This document shows positions 1-6,524 of a stretch of 10,611 bases of DNA, piece after piece. The stretch is from Bacillota bacterium. Its GTDB lineage: Bacteria; Bacillota; Clostridia; Lutisporales; Lutisporaceae. The DNA is taken from NCBI GenBank assembly GCA_023405875.1, contig JAEXXN010000433.1, positions 1-10,611 of the forward strand, in the 5' to 3' direction. The position numbers and the translations under genes were made by a program. Below the pieces are notes generated by a model. That model saw only the letters and a program-made list of their open reading frames with translations. It had not been told where the DNA came from and did no database searches. Positions within the stretch are counted from its first letter, which is position 1. Every line of letters starts with the position of its first letter.

Positions 1-1356
1 CAACAGAGCCGCGCCTCCGGTGTATACTGCCGGACCGTAGTCATCCCAGTTCACATAGCTGTCCAGGGATTTTAGTATCACTCCGTCATAAGTCCTGGAC
101 TTGATATCATCTTTTGCACTTTCTTCAAGATATTCGTAATAAAGCTCTCCGTTGCCCTTTCCGAATTCCCTTTCGGTGAACACACCCTCAGAGTACGTGG
201 CAAAGCCTTCATCCAGCCACGCCTCGTCTATCTGATCGTTGCCCACCACTCCATACCACCATTGATGGGCTGTCTCATGTACTGTAGTGTACAACAGATT
301 ATCGCCGTTGAATTCGTCATCATAGTATTTTGAATTTATATAAACCAGTCCCGGGTATTCCATGCCGCTTGGAAACTCTGTCTCCACCACGGAATAGGTC
401 GGGTAGGGATACTGTCCGAAGCTGCTTCCGAAGACATCAATGGATCTGATTCCATATTCCAGGGCTGCTTTGCCCTTATTTTCATGGCCCTTGTAATAGT
501 AGGACTTTACCAGAGTGTTACCTGCTTTCCCTTCAGACACCAGGAAAGCATCACTGGCGATAAAAGCAAAATCTCTCATATTCTCAGCCTTGAAGCTCCA
601 CAGCTTGTCGGCCCCCTCTGTCTTTTCTTCAGCCAGAGCTCCTGAGGCTGCTATTGTGTATTGTGACGGTGCCTTTATGTTCACAGCATAGTCCGAGGTA
701 TCACTGTAGAAAGGATCACCAACAGAATAATATTTATCCAGGTTCCATCCCGCTTCATCATAAACTGCGGCTATAGGATACCAATTTCCCATATTTATGT
801 TTTTTTCACCGTATCCGAACCTTTCTCCTGCCGGAGGGATGACCACTTTATATTTGAAGCCCAGAATTACGCTTTCATGAGGCTTTAAAGGCTGGGGAAG
901 GGATACCTTAAGGATAGTCTCACCCTCTCCCTGGATACTGTATTGAAGCTCCGTCCTGCTCTGTCCATCCGAAAGCTCTACCGATGTAAATTCCGAATAA
1001 CCGGGCTGGAAGCCCCTGGAGTATGCCCTGTCAAAATCATCAAAAAGGAACGGTGCCGTTTCTGCTTTCTTAAAGGCATTGGTATATACATGGAAGTAAA
1101 GCTCACCAAGCTCTACAGTCTCGTTATTGAAGTATGTCACCTGCTGCTCCGCCGTCAGGACCTTGTTAACCGGGTCAAGTACTGCATTTATCACATATTC
1201 ATTTCTATCCGTTTTTTCAGCCTGCTGTACCGCTACATTTGCAGGCACAGGTATCTCCGGAGCCTCCTGATGCTTGAAGCCGCAGCCTCCTATAATGGTC
1301 ACAGCCATTATCATAATAAGAATATAAACAGTTGTCAGCCTAATTCTTCTAATCAA
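1..1356 (-). CDS. M1-family zinc aminopeptidase, putative lipoprotein (C-terminus off window)
   Basis: A gluzincin metallopeptidase expected to remove N-terminal residues from peptides, probably at the outer face of the membrane. The 452 visible codons run off the left edge, so only the catalytic part is seen. The zinc signature HETAH lies at residues 360-364, with the third ligand Glu383 in a WLDEGF context after the family spacing HExxH-x18-E. The substrate-binding GxMEN-like loop is GMEYPG (331-336). The likely catalytic Tyr445 in VYTGG sits 62 residues after the Glu ligand, close to the 61 I recall for E. coli PepN. The start is TTG at 1356, chosen because AAAAGGAAGG ends 9 nt upstream and a TGA blocks the frame further up; a second TTG at 1365 is too close to that site. 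The N-terminus is basic (MIRRIR), then hydrophobic, then Gly-Gly-Cys25, a slightly atypical lipobox. Family assignment is firm; lipoprotein status is inferred. Confidence 0.93.
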   Translation of the reverse strand, partial: MIRRIRLTTVYILIMIMAVTIIGGCGFKHQEAPEIPVPANVAVQQAEKTDRNEYVINAVLDPVNKVLTAEQQVTYFNNETVELGELYFHVYTNAFKKAETAPFLFDDFDRAYSRGFQPGYSEFTSVELSDGQSRTELQYSIQGEGETILKVSLPQPLKPHESVILGFKYKVVIPPAGERFGYGEKNINMGNWYPIAAVYDEAGWNLDKYYSVGDPFYSDTSDYAVNIKAPSQYTIAASGALAEEKTEGADKLWSFKAENMRDFAFIASDAFLVSEGKAGNTLVKSYYYKGHENKGKAALEYGIRSIDVFGSSFGQYPYPTYSVVETEFPSGMEYPGLVYINSKYYDDEFNGDNLLYTTVHETAHQWWYGVVGNDQIDEAWLDEGFATYSEGVFTEREFGKGNGELYYEYLEESAKDDIKSRTYDGVILKSLDSYVNWDDYGPAVYTGGAALL

Positions 1357-1365
1357 TAAAATCAA

Positions 1366-1375
1366 CCTTCCTTTT
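1366..1375 (-). promoter_or_regulatory. Ribosome binding site that decides the TTG start of the M1 peptidase
   Basis: AAAAGGAAGG on the minus strand ends 9 nt before the TTG at 1356. The frame has a TGA just upstream of the site, so no longer ATG start exists. The next in-frame ATG is residue 15, which would remove the basic N-terminal end of the signal peptide. Confidence 0.6.
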
Positions 1376-1464
1376 CATATTAAATATATGATCAGTTTTT
1401 TGACGCTCATTTAGTATTCCACATATTAATTTTTATATAGAATACGCGAAAGAGCCGATGATTT

Positions 1465-1473
1465 ATTATAACA
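1465..1473 (-). promoter_or_regulatory. Extended -10 promoter candidate (proximal copy) for the M1 peptidase gene
   Basis: The minus strand reads TGTTATAAT, a perfect TGn-TATAAT extended -10. No good -35 box lies at the standard distance, which extended -10 promoters can tolerate. The perfect palindrome with arms GCAATCCG/CGGATTGC (1479-1499) covers the -35 region and could be an operator. The implied untranslated leader is about 100 nt. Confidence 0.4.
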
Positions 1474-1478
1474 TAAGT

Positions 1479-1499
1479 GCAATCCGCCAATCGGATTGC
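1479..1499. repeat. Perfect 8-bp inverted repeat, operator-like
   Basis: Arms GCAATCCG (1479-1486) and CGGATTGC (1492-1499) are perfectly complementary around the 5-nt loop CCAAT. No T-tract follows on either strand, so it is unlikely to be an intrinsic terminator. It lies upstream of the proximal extended -10 on the minus strand. Confidence 0.6.
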
Positions 1500-1512
1500 T
1501 TCACACCGTTTC

Positions 1513-1567
1513 AATAAATGCATAGAAGATAAAACCATAAGGTTTTATTTCCTTGATTGCATTTATT
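1513..1567. repeat. Nested two-tier hairpin
   Basis: The outer arms AATAAATGCA (1513-1522) and TGCATTTATT (1558-1567) are a perfect 10-bp inverted repeat. They enclose a perfect 8-bp hairpin, ATAAAACC/GGTTTTAT (1529-1536 and 1541-1548) with loop ATAA. The right outer arm overlaps the distal direct-repeat copy. Either copy's ATTTATT can pair with AATAAAT at 1513-1519, so two folds compete. Confidence 0.55.
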
Positions 1568-1573
1568 ATAACA
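1565..1573 (-). promoter_or_regulatory. Extended -10 promoter candidate (distal copy) for the M1 peptidase gene
   Basis: This is the second copy of TGTTATAAT, carried in the 15-bp direct repeat 100 bp upstream of the first. If both are active, the peptidase gene has tandem promoters. A transcript from this copy would include the nested hairpin at 1513-1567 and the hairpin at 1479-1499 in its leader. Confidence 0.35.
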
Positions 1574-1782
1574 TATAGCTAATTTGCGCATTCTATAAAA
1601 TTAAAGAATATATTTCAGGATATCTGGGATATGTTTATAAAAGCTCTCCTAAAATATAAAGTACTCCGATTGATATTACTATGCATTATTTATTAAAGCC
1701 GGTACCGATTTATACATGTTTTGGCCGCCTTTCCTAAATAAAAAATAAGTCAAAAATATTTCACAATTTCTTCATAAATCAG

Positions 1783-1811
1783 TTGTAAAATTGTAAAAAC
1801 CTATTTATAAT
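1783..1811 (+). promoter_or_regulatory. Sigma-A type promoter of the CheY-like gene
   Basis: A TTGTAA -35 box (1783-1788) and a perfect TATAAT -10 box (1806-1811) are separated by 17 bp. Transcription would start near 1818, giving a leader of about 49 nt before the ATG at 1867. The surrounding DNA is very AT-rich, so chance TATAAT boxes are common, but the spacing is ideal. Confidence 0.65.
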
Positions 1812-1866
1812 TTACTAGTGTAATAAAATTTGGTATATTATGGATATATAATTTCAGGAGGATGAA

Positions 1867-2292
1867 ATGTCCAATATCTTGATAGTAGATGATTCTCAGG
1901 TTATGAGAAAAAATCTGAAAACCATACTTTCAGAAGCAGGTCACACCATTGTTGCCGAAGCTGCAAACGGTACACAGGCATATAAGGAATACCTCCGTCA
2001 TTTTCCCGACTTGGTTACCATGGATATAACCATGCCCTTCATGAACGGGGTGGATGCTCTGAAAAAAATCATAAATGAGTTTCCCGATGCAAAGATCGTT
2101 ATAGTCAGTATAGCAAACAACAACAGGATAATCCTTGAAGCAATGCAGTGCGGAGCTTCAAATTACGTACTCAAGCCCTTTACTGTGGAAAAGGTCCTGC
2201 ATGTGATAAACCAGGCGCTGAAGATCAACGAGCCTGTAAGCAGCGAAACAGTCGACAGGATATATAAGGCGCTGCATTCCCAGCAGCTATAA
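1867..2292 (+). CDS. CheY-like single-domain response regulator
   Basis: A phospho-receiver protein of 141 residues that would be phosphorylated by a histidine kinase and signal by protein contact. The receiver fold covers about residues 1-122: acidic pair Asp8-Asp9, phosphoacceptor Asp53 in VTMDITMP, switch Ser81, aromatic Tyr100, and Lys103-Pro104. There is no DNA-binding or enzymatic output domain. The last 20 or so residues (from about Asn115) form a short polar tail beyond the receiver that might be a docking segment. AGGAGG ends 5 nt before the ATG, and a promoter lies upstream. It is the only plus-strand gene here and has no kinase neighbour, so its partner is unknown. The stop overlaps the end of the convergent transporter gene by 6 bp. 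The receiver assignment is firm, while the pathway (chemotaxis or other) cannot be told. Confidence 0.92.
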   Translation: MSNILIVDDSQVMRKNLKTILSEAGHTIVAEAANGTQAYKEYLRHFPDLVTMDITMPFMNGVDALKKIINEFPDAKIVIVSIANNNRIILEAMQCGASNYVLKPFTVEKVLHVINQALKINEPVSSETVDRIYKALHSQQL

Positions 2293-3237
2293 CCCTCTCA
2301 TAAGCACCATATAAACGGGAATGAACAGTACGCTCAGGGCTGTAGTCACAGTGACCATCAACGTTGCATACCGGTAATCGGAATCATAAGCCTTGGCTGC
2401 TATGGCAGACTGTGCTATGGCAGGCATAGCTGCCTGTATTATAAAAACCTTTGTCATCAGGCTAGGGATCGGAATGATCCGCGACATTGCATAAACCATA
2501 AGCGGTGAAAAAACAAATCTTCCGAAAATCAACGCCAGCATATCCTTATCAATTTTGATATCCTTCAGCTTTATGGTACTGAAGGTGATCCCTATGAAAA
2601 GCAGTGACAGCGGAGTTGTCAGATTGCCTATGTACTTAAAGCTATCCATCACAAAAGCCGGAGGCTTTATCCCGGCCAATATCAGAAGGATACCCGCAAT
2701 AAAGCCTATAAGGGGTGGAGAGAATATCCGCTTCAGGGTGCCCATGCTTATTATTCTGTCCTTGTTTCCCTTCTTGTCCCTGCTTATTCCGTACATTCCT
2801 ATAGTCCAGAAAAGTGTTGTATTTGCGGCATAGTAAAACAATACAAAGGGCGTGCTTTCCTCTCCGAACAGTGCCAGGTTTACCGGCATTCCGATAAATA
2901 TCGTATTGGAAGCAAAAAACATCCCCTGAAAAACGCCCCTTCTCCCGGGCTTTACCTTTATCAGCGCAGTTATGGCAACAGCAGCAGCATAGCATATGAG
3001 CATCGTTGCAAAGGGTATGAACAAGCCTCTTCCTGCACTGTAAAGCTTGTCCCGGTCAAAAACCGAAACAAGATTTGAAATGATCATAGCCGGAAGCGAT
3101 ACATTGATGACAAGATTTGTGAATAGATTTGCAACCCCATCATCAAACATCCCCCTGCGGGTGAGATAATATCCCAGGGCGATGATGACCACCAGGCTCA
3201 GTGCACTCTGAAGTGAATCCAATACAACCTCCAACAT
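2287..3237 (-). CDS. AEC-family (auxin efflux carrier-like) membrane transporter
   Basis: An integral membrane permease of about 316 residues, the normal size for the AEC/Mem_trans family, with about ten hydrophobic segments in two halves. Recognisable features are the N-terminal ALGYYLTRRGMFDD segment, NLVINVSLPAMI in the first half, and in the C-terminal half FIIQAAMPAIAQSAIAAKAY, where small-residue-Pro helices form the likely binding site. Bacterial relatives export or import malate, malonate or other carboxylates; the substrate here cannot be told. The ATG at 3237 is preferred because GGAGG ends 5 nt upstream; a GTG four codons earlier (3249) with GGAAGG before it is also possible. It follows the antiporter gene on the same strand after a gap of about 100 bp, so read-through is plausible. 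It converges on the CheY-like gene with no terminator in between. Confidence 0.85.
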   Translation of the reverse strand: MLEVVLDSLQSALSLVVIIALGYYLTRRGMFDDGVANLFTNLVINVSLPAMIISNLVSVFDRDKLYSAGRGLFIPFATMLICYAAAVAITALIKVKPGRRGVFQGMFFASNTIFIGMPVNLALFGEESTPFVLFYYAANTTLFWTIGMYGISRDKKGNKDRIISMGTLKRIFSPPLIGFIAGILLILAGIKPPAFVMDSFKYIGNLTTPLSLLFIGITFSTIKLKDIKIDKDMLALIFGRFVFSPLMVYAMSRIIPIPSLMTKVFIIQAAMPAIAQSAIAAKAYDSDYRYATLMVTVTTALSVLFIPVYMVLMRGL

Positions 3238-3302
3238 AAGCTCCTCCACAATTTCCTTCCAATGCTATCTATATATTTCGCGTAAATATTTCCTTGATTT
3301 CA

Positions 3303-3347
3303 TTGAATTCGCGCCATACCCTGGTATAACGGCTTAAGCGCGTTCAA
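3303..3347. repeat. Inverted repeat spanning the antiporter stop codon
   Basis: TTGAA and CGCGC (3303-3307 and 3310-3314, split by a 2-nt bulge) are complementary to GCGCG-TTCAA (3338-3347), giving a 10-bp stem. The loop contains a further short palindrome, ATACC/GGTAT (3316-3327). The antiporter TGA (3344-3346) lies in the stem. No T-tract follows on the minus strand, so this is not a classical terminator. It might be a processing or mRNA-stability element between the antiporter and AEC genes. Confidence 0.4.
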
Positions 3348-4672
3348 TATATTTTATACAGCTTATTAAGCTTGAGCCTCCTGGCTATCAATCCGACTAA
3401 GGGCAGCAAATACAAATAATATGCGTATATGGCATAGGTGCTGTCTGCCGTAAGCGCTGCAGCCGGCACAGCACCGGCAATGTTCCACGGCACCAGCGCC
3501 GACAATACTATTACCGTATCCTCCAGGTCTACTGCAAGCCGGTATTTGTCTATACCTGCCGTCGCATACATGCTTCTTACCAGCTGGTAGGTCAGCATGA
3601 CTGCAAGAGTCTGGCTGCAGCCGAAGGACCCTGCCATTATGCTTGTCAGGATCAGTGCGGCAAATATTCCCAGCCTGCCTCCCAGCTTCAATATCAAGCC
3701 CTCAACATCCTTAAGCAGGGAGGTCCCTTCAAATACTCCCGATAATGCAAAGGATACAAGCACTATCATAGTCACGTTCACCATTGAGACAATGCCGCCC
3801 CCGCTCATTATATCCCCAAGCAGGCTTTGTCCCTGCATTCTGTAGCCCATCAACACATAGCCCGTCACATCGGCTATTGATTCCCCCTGCATAAACACTG
3901 TTATGACCATCCCGCATATGATGCTTACCAGCATGGACAGCTTCACCTCCACACGGAAAGCGGCAAGCGCAAGAATTATCAATGCCGGCAGTATAACCAC
4001 AAGGTTAAGATCAAAGGAAGAAATTATTTCTTCACTTATCCGGCTTTCTCCCAGATGTAAAGGGTTCTGAAAGGACAATATCCCATATATGACTACACAT
4101 ATTCCAAAGGGGATGAGAGCTGTCCTGAACATGTTCCTGATGTTGGTGTACAGGTCGGTATCGGTTATTGTCGCTACCAGATTGGCGCTGGAAGACATAG
4201 GGGAACACCTGTCCCCGAAGTATGCCCCTGCAATTATTGCACCGGCAACCATATTGATATTGATATCCCCACCCTTTACCATTACTATAAGGATCATCCC
4301 GATGGTACCGACAGTACCGAAGGAGGTCCCCAGCAGAAAGGATACCAGACAGCTCAATAAAAATGCATATAGTATGAAATAATTGGGGTTCATGAGCTTT
4401 ATGCCGTAATACACCACATAGGCAACAGTACCCGAAGCCCGCCATATTGCAGTAATGGCACCTATCAGAAGTAAAATGTTGATTATAGCAAAGGCTTTCT
4501 TTGAGCCCTTCAGCACCATACCGAAGAGTTCTCTTATTTCGAAGCCTCTCTTGTTTGCAATTGCTATAAATAATATAAGCCCGGCAAAAAGGGGATAAAG
4601 TATGTTTATCCCCTTGTAAACACTGAACATCAGAAGTATAAAGGTACTCACCAGTGAGATTATTACGTCCAA
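3344..4672 (-). CDS. NhaC-family Na+/H+ antiporter
   Basis: A polytopic membrane antiporter of 442 residues, near the usual size of the NhaC family, expected to exchange cytoplasmic Na+ (or another cation or organic solute) for protons. Family hallmarks are GTSFGTVGTIG (115-125), followed by GDRCSPMSSSANL (153-165), the conserved GD-x-x-SP motif of the ion-binding region. A second inverted half contains GGGIVSMVN and GSFGCSQTLAVML. There is no ATG at the start. TTG at 4672 is chosen because a G-rich site (GGGGGGG) ends 6 nt upstream and the N-terminal hydrophobic segment follows at once. The nearest in-frame ATG (residue 15) would cut that segment. The gene has a promoter of its own just after the ABC-F stop and a leader of about 135 nt. 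Some family members carry malate/lactate or other exchange activities, so the substrate is less certain than the family. Confidence 0.88.
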   Translation of the reverse strand: MDVIISLVSTFILLMFSVYKGINILYPLFAGLILFIAIANKRGFEIRELFGMVLKGSKKAFAIINILLLIGAITAIWRASGTVAYVVYYGIKLMNPNYFILYAFLLSCLVSFLLGTSFGTVGTIGMILIVMVKGGDININMVAGAIIAGAYFGDRCSPMSSSANLVATITDTDLYTNIRNMFRTALIPFGICVVIYGILSFQNPLHLGESRISEEIISSFDLNLVVILPALIILALAAFRVEVKLSMLVSIICGMVITVFMQGESIADVTGYVLMGYRMQGQSLLGDIMSGGGIVSMVNVTMIVLVSFALSGVFEGTSLLKDVEGLILKLGGRLGIFAALILTSIMAGSFGCSQTLAVMLTYQLVRSMYATAGIDKYRLAVDLEDTVIVLSALVPWNIAGAVPAAALTADSTYAIYAYYLYLLPLVGLIARRLKLNKLYKIY

Positions 4673-4807
4673 AGAATTCCCCCCCGAGTTATCAGCCTAT
4701 TAAATATAATTATAACGCATCCGGAGAAAATTTTCCGGTTGTAGAAAAATTTTCTTTCCTTTTCGCGTTTCAACGAGGCAGAAGATATGCAGTGGAGGGA
4801 CATTTTT
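4673..4807 (-). promoter_or_regulatory. Long 5' leader of the NhaC antiporter gene
   Basis: About 135 nt lie between the predicted transcription start and the start codon. The leader holds two AGAAAA(A)TTTTC motifs (4725-4735 and 4743-4754), the first flanked by CCGG on both sides so that it can form a short hairpin, and a purine-rich stretch. I do not recognise a known riboswitch. The length alone makes cation- or translation-dependent control possible. Confidence 0.3.
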
Positions 4808-4813
4808 AGCCTC

Positions 4814-4842
4814 ATTATATTCCTTGTAACAGCCTTTGCCAA
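4814..4842 (-). promoter_or_regulatory. Sigma-A type promoter of the NhaC antiporter gene
   Basis: On the minus strand TTGGCA (4837-4842) and a perfect TATAAT (4814-4819) are 17 bp apart. The -35 box begins a few bases after the ABC-F stop codon. Transcription would start near 4807, giving a leader of about 135 nt before the TTG at 4672, so the antiporter can be expressed independently of the ABC-F gene. Confidence 0.65.
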
Positions 4843-4848
4843 TATAAT

Positions 4849-6495
4849 TCAGCTTCCTGACTCCAAGCTTCTTTTTTCAGCAAGTATTCTTTTGTACTCA
4901 ATATCCAGCTGCTCCACATCATCGCCTTTTGCCGGCATTGACAGCCGGCTTATTATCTCCGACAGCCTTGTATCCAGCAGCAGCCTTTGTTTTTCCCGTT
5001 CTGCCGCCCCGGCAGCAGCGGGATGCCTTTTCATTTCGTTATATTCCTCATAGCTGCCCTCAAAGGTCTTGAGCCTGCAGTCCTCAATAAATATGAGCCT
5101 GTCGGCGGTACCCGCGATCAACTTTCTGTCGTGAGATGCAAAGAACAGTGTGCTTTCGTACAGCCTCAGAGCATTTTCCACTGCCTCCATTGAGTATATA
5201 TCAAGATAGTTGGTAGGTTCATCGAGAATTATGACATTCGCATCCGAACAGAATATCTTTGCAAAGCAGGCCCTTACCCGCTCCCCTCCGCTCAACTGCT
5301 CCACCCGTTTATATACCTCATCCTTTTTAAACAACAGCCTTGCCAGCATTGTTCTCGCGAAATTCTCAGGGTAAACGCTTCCCTTCATTATATTCTCAAG
5401 TATTGTCCAGCCTTCTTCAAGTATATCGGCAGCCTGGCTGAAATACCCTACCCTGACACCATTGGCAAGCTTTATTGACTCATCGCCCTCTATTATCATT
5501 TTGAGCAGCGTGGATTTTCCTGTACCGTTCCCTCCCACAAGGGCTGTCTTTGAGCCGTTCAGCACCTTAAAATCTGCATCCCTGAACAATTCCTTGGAGC
5601 CAAACCCCTTTGTAATTCCGGCTCCTGATATCAACACCCTGCTTACGGGCTTATCCGATTGCTGCATATCGAGCCTTACCCGCTGCTGCTCCTTTGGCCT
5701 TTCCTTTACCTCCAGCCTGCCGATTCTTGTCTCCATCGCCTTGATATCCTTGCTCAGATTTTTCTTTGCCTTCTGATTGCCCATCTTATGCAGTCTAGCC
5801 TCTGAATTCCCCATCCGCTTGGGTGTGTTCCGCATGGAAGCGCTTCTGTTCTTTTTTTCCATTATGGCTTCCTCAAGAGCCTTTTTATCGGAGATATACT
5901 TCTCATATTCAAATTGTGCCCTCTCCAGCTCCATTTCCTTCTGCAGCCTGTATTGTGTATAATTGCCGCTGTACTGCTTCAGGGCTGCGTTTTCAACCTC
6001 TATTATTTTATCGCACAGCTTATCCAGAAGCTCCCTGTCGTGGGATACAAGGATCAGCAGCCCCTTGAATCCGGAAAGCTTCTCCTCCAGAAGCTCTATT
6101 CCCTGTATATCAAGATTTGCAGTGGGCTCATCAGCCAGAAGGATGCTGCTGTCCTCAGACAAGCTGCTGGCTATCTTGAATCTTGTCTTTTCTCCGCCGC
6201 TTGCCGTAGCCAGGCTTCCGAAATCCAGCCCAAACTCCCTTGCCATGCGCCTGTCTACCTCAGAAGTCTCTTCCACCTCCAGCTGCCTTATATAGGCCAG
6301 CTCCCCGCAGCTTCTTATGCTCCCCTCATCGGGAGCAAGCCTGCCCGCAAGCATATCCAGCAGGGTGGTTTTCCCTGCGCCGTTTGGCCCGACTATACCA
6401 AGACGTTCTCCGTAGTAAGCCTTAAACTCCTTTATATCCAGTATAAGCCTGTCGCCATAATATTTTTTTACATTGTTTATTTCCATCATAAGCAT
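4849..6495 (-). CDS. ABC-F ATPase, antibiotic-resistance (ribosome protection) type
   Basis: A cytosolic protein of 548 residues with two fused ABC ATPase domains and no membrane segment, expected to enter the ribosomal E site and dislodge peptidyl-transferase-centre antibiotics. Domain 1 has Walker A GPNGAGKTT (36-44), signature SGGEK and Walker B ILLADEPTANLD. Domain 2 has GGNGTGKST, LSGGERVR and VIILDEPTNYLD. Between them is a long charged coiled-coil linker containing TPKRMGNSEARL, resembling Vga/VmlR/CplR-type resistance factors rather than the housekeeping EttA, Uup or YdiF types. That placement rests on my reading of the linker and was not computed. ATG at 6495 is the likely start: AGGAGGG lies 8 nt upstream. 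The frame stays open to an ATG at 6552, but that extension (MGCCLC...) has no binding site and would run through the regulatory hairpin. A strong promoter and a long structured leader suggest drug induction. The likely drugs (lincosamides, streptogramin A, pleuromutilins) are inferred. Confidence 0.9.
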   Translation of the reverse strand: MLMMEINNVKKYYGDRLILDIKEFKAYYGERLGIVGPNGAGKTTLLDMLAGRLAPDEGSIRSCGELAYIRQLEVEETSEVDRRMAREFGLDFGSLATASGGEKTRFKIASSLSEDSSILLADEPTANLDIQGIELLEEKLSGFKGLLILVSHDRELLDKLCDKIIEVENAALKQYSGNYTQYRLQKEMELERAQFEYEKYISDKKALEEAIMEKKNRSASMRNTPKRMGNSEARLHKMGNQKAKKNLSKDIKAMETRIGRLEVKERPKEQQRVRLDMQQSDKPVSRVLISGAGITKGFGSKELFRDADFKVLNGSKTALVGGNGTGKSTLLKMIIEGDESIKLANGVRVGYFSQAADILEEGWTILENIMKGSVYPENFARTMLARLLFKKDEVYKRVEQLSGGERVRACFAKIFCSDANVIILDEPTNYLDIYSMEAVENALRLYESTLFFASHDRKLIAGTADRLIFIEDCRLKTFEGSYEEYNEMKRHPAAAGAAEREKQRLLLDTRLSEIISRLSMPAKGDDVEQLDIEYKRILAEKRSLESGS

Positions 6496-6524
6496 AAAAA
6501 AATCCCTCCTGTTTTCCGGAGAGA
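6496..6524 (-). terminator. Attenuator hairpin burying the ABC-F ribosome binding site
   Basis: On the minus strand TCTCTCC (6518-6524) pairs with GGAGGGA (6503-6509) around the loop GGAAAACA, a 7-bp stem with one G-U pair. Seven U residues (6496-6502) follow and the ATG begins immediately after. The right arm is the Shine-Dalgarno sequence itself. The same hairpin could thus act as an intrinsic terminator and as a translational block. The stem is short, so termination strength is uncertain. Confidence 0.55.

Larger units (their letters stand above)
1427..1603. repeat. Repeat nest with imperfect terminal inverted repeats (MITE-like)
   Basis: The ends carry an imperfect inverted repeat. The core at 1436-1450 (TATAGAATACGCGAA) matches the reverse complement of 1583-1597 at 13 of 15 positions, and the AT-rich flank TAATTTT continues outside on both sides. 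Inside lie a 15-bp direct repeat (ATTTATTATAACATA at 1461-1475 and 1561-1575, exactly 100 bp apart), a perfect hairpin (arms 1479-1486 and 1492-1499), and a nested hairpin (outer arms 1513-1522 and 1558-1567, inner arms 1529-1536 and 1541-1548). No open reading frame of note is contained. The architecture recalls a miniature inverted-repeat element, with possible TA target duplication, but it could equally be a locally evolved regulatory region of the divergent genes. Without other genomic copies the call stays tentative. Confidence 0.4.

Noticed and set aside
943..1359. 138-aa plus-strand open frame
   Set aside because: It lies antisense inside the M1 peptidase gene, has no family resemblance or good ribosome binding site, and is explained as a shadow frame.
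1381..1866. c-di-GMP or other riboswitch in the large divergent intergenic region
   Set aside because: I looked for conserved riboswitch cores on both strands and found only AT-rich hairpins that match none I know.
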